A DNA stretch of 64,000 nt from Psococerastis gibbosa. Lineage: Eukaryota > Arthropoda > Insecta > Psocodea > Psocidae. The position numbers and the translations under genes are program-made. The notes below the pieces were generated by a model, which saw only the letters and a list, made by a program, of their open reading frames with translations, had not been told where the DNA came from and searched no databases. The stretch is taken from contig OZ020491.1 in the NCBI GenBank assembly GCA_963971405.1, positions 31,423,019 through 31,487,018 on the forward strand, given 5' to 3'. Below are positions 59,693 to 64,000 of the stretch, one piece after another. The number at the start of each line of letters is the position of its first letter. Within the stretch, counting starts at the first letter, position 1.

Positions 59693-62504
59693 GAAAATTT
59701 GACACATCCAACTTTACTATATATATAATATCTTGCATTATCCCGCAGCCACTGTTAGATTTAGACCATTACAAAACCTGTCCACCGCGAGGACTGAGGC
59801 AAAGCACAGAGTTAGTAAATTGGTGGCCAAATTTTCCTGAAAGAGGAGAAACATGACACTTACGTTGCTAAATAAATAAATTATTTTCTAGTAATGTACT
59901 ACCCTATCCTATGAAAATGGAGCCTAAACTAAATATATTGGTCTAGATCTTTCGCCTCTTACTTGAAACACAAAGAGAGAGGCAAGAAAGAGAGAAGGGC
60001 CATAGCTTCAGCAAATATTTTCCTGAGGATGCCCCTTTACATCATAGAGGATTAGTTTCACTTAGCCCTTGGAAAAAGGCTCCCTGGGTCCACCATCTCT
60101 GTAGTCGTAGGAGGGGAAGAAAAGAAAGCCAAGATAATCTAGGTCTTCATGTGGGGCTTTACAATTATTGTATTTAAATTGTTCTATATTTAATACATTC
60201 ATTCATTCATCTTATGTCGAAGATACCATGTTAGGATCATGGCTTCAACCCTCAGTTCAAGCAACAGAGGATGCCACTAAGTGGAATGAATGCTTGTCAC
60301 CTTCTGTTTTCTCTCTTATGCACGAGTGCATTATGGTACCTTTTTCTGACGACAAAGAAAGTCTGGATACCAGGAGATTAGTCTGGAATATTGCCCAGGG
60401 CGCACAGCAAGTACTAGTGCAAAGTACAACCGACTGGACTGCTGGGAAACTGATTCCATTGATAGGTTTAACACCAAAACACAGGAATGGCTGGCATAAG
60501 CAAGGCTAATGATAAAGGTAAGGTATCTGGAATCGTCACCTGGCATGCTTATGGGGGTGTTGAACGCAGGAAATACCACCCTTCGCCTACTTGTCACCGG
60601 TTATGCTTTGAACAAAGAGCAAAAGGTGACGACAATGCGCTCAAACGATGATTCCGCAAGCATCTTTGTCAGTTGAAGAGCCATCGATGCAGTGGAAGTA
60701 AACAGAAAGCGCCTTTGTTTGATCGGTGTAAACCTACGCCTCGAAAAGACCTTTTTCTACCCACAGGGATACTCCGAATATTCGTCTTAAGTACCAAGAA
60801 AAAAAAGTTTCTGTCTCAATTTGGTGTAGAAACCTCCACTCTGAGGCCTCAGGGGAAAAACCCACAAGACGACTTAGGGGCACTAACCTGCGCCAAATAA
60901 CAGATGAGTTTTCACGATTATGTCGATGTATTTGGTGGAGGTGAATTTCATCATGGCTCCGTCATGCAAAATATACAGCAAATGTTATAATTAGGTTCAT
61001 GATAGGTGTTTATACACCTGTACACCTGCTTTATGGGTTTAAGACAATAGCTGTGTGAAAATACATTATGTTATGTTATGTTGAATTGTTAAAACAGCTA
61101 ACCAAAGAAAAAATTTGACACATCCAACTTTACTATATATATAATATCTTGCATTATCCCGCAGCCACTGTTAGATTTGGACCATTACAAAACCTGTCCA
61201 CCGCGAGGACTGAGGCAAAGCACAGAGTTAGTAAATTGGTGGCCAAATTTTCTTGAAAGAGGAGAAACATGACACTTACGTTGCTAAAACGTCACCAGTA
61301 TACAGAAAATAAATTATTTTTTAGTAATGTACTACCCTATCCTATGAAAATGGAGCCTAAACTAAATATATTGGTCTAGATCTTTCGCCTCTTACTTGAA
61401 ACACAAAGAGAGAGGCAAGAAAGAGAGAAGGGCCATAGCTTCAGCAAATATTTTCCTGAGGATGCCCCTTTACATCATAGAGGATTAGTTTCACTTAGCC
61501 CTTGGAAAAAGGCTCCCTGGGTCCACCATCTCTGTAGTCGTAGGAGGGGAAGAAAAGAAAGCCAAGATAATCTAGGTCTTCATGTGGGGCTTTACAATTA
61601 TTGTATTTAAATTGTTCTATATTTAATACATTCATTCATTCATCTTATGTCGAAGATACCATGTTAGGATCATGGCTTCAACCCTCAGTTCAAGCAACAG
61701 AGGATGCCACTAAGTGGAATGAATGCTTGTCACCTTCTGTTTTCTCTCTTATGCACGAGTGCACTATGGTAACTTTTTCTGACGACAAAGAAAGTCTGGA
61801 ATATTGCCCAGGGCCTACAGCAAGTACTAGTGCAAAGTACAACCGACTGGACTGCTGGGAAACTGATTCCATTGATAGGTTTAACACCAAAACACAGGAA
61901 TGGTTGGCATATGCAAGGCCAATGATAAAGGTAAGGTATCTGGAATCGTTATGGGGATGTTGAACGCAGGAAATACCACCCTTCGCCTACTTGTCGTCGG
62001 TTATGCTTTGAACAAACAGCAAAAGGTGTCGACTATGCGCTCAGGCGATGATTCCACAAGCATCTTTGTCAGTTGAAGAGCCATCGATGCAGTGGAAGTC
62101 AACAGAAAGAGCCTTTGTTTGATCGGTGTAAACCTACGCCTCGAAAAGACCTTTTTCTACCCACAGGGATACTCCGAATATACGTCTTAAGTACCAAGAA
62201 AAAAAAAGTTTCTGTCTCAATTTGGTGTAGAAACCTCCACTCTGAGGCCTCAGGGGAAAAACCCACAAGACGACTTAGGGGCACTAACCTGCGCCAAATA
62301 ACAGATGAGTTTTCACGATTATGTCGATGTATTTGGTGGAGGTGAATTTCATCATGGCTCCGTCATGCAAAATATACAGCAAATGTTATAATATAGGTTC
62401 ATGATAGGTGTTTATACACCTGTACACCTGCTTTATGGGTTTAAGACAATAGCTGTGTGAAAATACATTATGTTATGTTGAATTGTTAAAACACCTAACC
62501 AACG
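59693..62504 (+). repeat. Nested 1.4-kb tandem pair, copy B
   Basis: Units at 59693-61109 and 61110-62504, matching 50585-52001 and 52002-53396. The unit-specific indels are conserved, so the small duplication preceded the large one. Confidence 0.88.
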
Positions 62505-62547
62505 TATATTACAAACTTCCATGGAGGCATAACATAATCCAATTTAT

Positions 62548-62908
62548 TTTCAAGTATTTCCCCGATTAGACAATTGTCGGACTCTGAACTGGAGTTGACA
62601 AATTTTAGTGTAACACCAGAGCTCATAAAAAAAGCTGCTTTAGCCAGTAGTAGACCAACTGGGCACTGTGCATTCTCAGCAAAAAAACCTCGACCAACCT
62701 TTAATCAAGAGGGGAAAATGACCATCCTGCATTACTTAATGTCTACAGACGAATACGCTAGGTGATGGAGTGTGATTTATTGCTCAGTTGCAGTAAGGAG
62801 CAACTAAAAAGCGAGAAAACAGCCAGCCAAGGTTTATTACAAACCTCCATGGAGAATAAAGTCAACAAATTTATTTTCTAGTATCCCGCAACCAGGCAAA
62901 TATAAAGC
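62548..62908 (+). pseudogene. Rearranged L-gene fragment, copy B
   Basis: Duplicate of 53440-53800. Confidence 0.7.
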
Positions 62909-63797
62909 ACAGTGCCTGCCCAGTTCTATTTTTTATATATTTCAACTAAAAATGAACTGCACTGTCATAGGATTTGCCAATGACACAATTTTAAACATTC
63001 GCGGACCAACTTGGGTAGAGTTCACGAAAATCCACATATCCACCCTTACGAAGGTCAAGCGTTTAAGCCAGCTGAGAAGACAAGTGCATTGGGTGTACTA
63101 TTTGCGGGGATATTAGTGACTCAGTCTGTCACTGTAGCCACCATATTAAATATGGAGTTCTGCTCTTCCTGCATTGGAGAGGACTTTTTCTGTGGAAATG
63201 TGCCTGTAACTTTGTCCCTCAATTGTACCTCTGAGGAATTCTATTTTGGAGTACATATTGCTATGCTTTCTCTTATTCAAAGGCAACATGAATAATTACA
63301 TCAAATTACATGATAAGCCTAAGCAATATTCGTGGTCTCAGGATATCCGTAATAGAAACGGACAATCAGCATTTAACGTGGACAAATATCACGTAGACGC
63401 TAGGCCTATACGAGAAACAGGTGCCGTGGGAGTGCGTGAATGTTACCGTGGGTTCACCGAACATGTCACAATGATTGTTGAGATATTATTTTTTATATAT
63501 AAAGTTACATACTTTATTTATAATTTTTATATAAGAACGCTGTTCCGGCACTATAGAATTAAATACCGTTATAATCGGGATGACACAATGGAAGGAATTT
63601 CCAATAGGCACCGCATGCAAACAAGAAACAGGACAATTACCGAACCTGTCAACGAAGAAGTGACGGTGGAAGAAGGAAACTACAAAATCACCGAACTTGT
63701 CTGGAACATTGGTGATTTCAATAGTAAAAATACAATTTGATTTGCAAATTATGTAAATTCAAAACTCGTTCCGGGTAAGCATGCCAGGATCACGTCC

Positions 63798-64000
63798 CTG
63801 ATCACTTTCTTGTAGCAATTTTCGGGGCAGAGTTAGATAAGCTATTTGGACTGAAATGCCTCTACCAAGATCAGCATTTAAGGTTTCGTTTTGCTCTGAA
63901 CCAAGGAAATCCGATGGAAAGTCTCTATGCGTACACAGGATTCTTCGGGGGTTTCGAAGGGATGCGGCAGAAGCTGTGGACGATCATAACACAATAATCC
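63798..64000 (+). pseudogene. L-gene fragment with motif B, cut by window end
   Basis: Duplicate of the start of 54690-54960; motif B at 63947-63982. Confidence 0.78.

Larger units (their letters stand above)
55063..64000 (+). repeat. Tandem segmental duplication, copy B (runs off the window)
   Basis: Matches copy A from 44109, skipping the hAT, up to the window end (which matches 54892 in A). It contains the empty hAT target site at about 55779-55786 and an extra 1.03 kb. All fragments listed for copy A at 47938 and beyond recur here at +9108. A third copy to the right cannot be excluded. Confidence 0.92.

Overview
This is eukaryotic DNA, most likely from an arthropod. The evidence is a TATA box plus TCAGT-type initiator at about 20.2 kb, GT-AG introns, tRNA-derived SINEs, and the mixture of Polinton, copia, PHD/FP-type non-LTR, BEL/Pao and BED-hAT elements. 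I see no ordinary host gene and no bacterial-style operon. Nearly everything recognisable is a mobile element, an endogenised virus, or a decayed piece of one. Several predicted reading frames begin at TTG; I moved those starts to the first plausible ATG and say so.

Layout. (1) 1 to about 11.1 kb: most of a Polinton/Maverick (adintovirus-like) element whose left end lies outside the window. It has a chromodomain integrase, a packaging ATPase, a PLA2-domain virion protein, an adenain-like protease, penton-like and double-jelly-roll capsid proteins, a small 57-codon ORF between the capsid genes, and a 1342-residue protein-primed PolB. All of these frames are open. (2) 11.1-12.1 kb: a SINE with a perfect 14-bp target duplication, and a tandem array of about 155 bp. 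(3) 12.1-20.9 kb: a second, different PolB element (PolB, coiled coil, ATPase, pX-like protein, basic protein) with no integrase or capsid gene. Its PolB is interrupted twice and begins with PLDLS/PLDLT motifs. Beside it lie three accessory genes, one apparently spliced. (4) 21-23.5 kb: tandem and fold-back repeats. (5) 23.6-31.5 kb: a non-LTR retrotransposon (minus strand) split by a young, 5'-deleted copia element. (6) 31.5-42.2 kb: no genes, several MITEs (one nested inside another) and a second SINE copy. (7) 42.2-64 kb: a mosaic of fragments resembling the L (RNA polymerase) gene of mononegaviruses, mixed with non-LTR and BEL/Pao remnants. It is organised as a tandem segmental duplication (about 9-11 kb, at least two copies), each copy holding a nested 1.4-kb tandem duplication. 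A hAT transposon with an open transposase sits in the first copy at 44845-47703. The second copy keeps the empty target site.

How the parts relate. The first element carries the virion-building and self-replication genes expected of a Polinton and could be complete apart from its unseen left end. The second keeps replication and packaging genes only. The L-like fragments carry polymerase motifs A, B and C in separate pieces and in shifted frames, so they are fossils. The hAT insertion is younger than the state shared by the two segmental copies. The copia insertion is young by LTR identity but has lost the start of gag and any visible primer-binding site.
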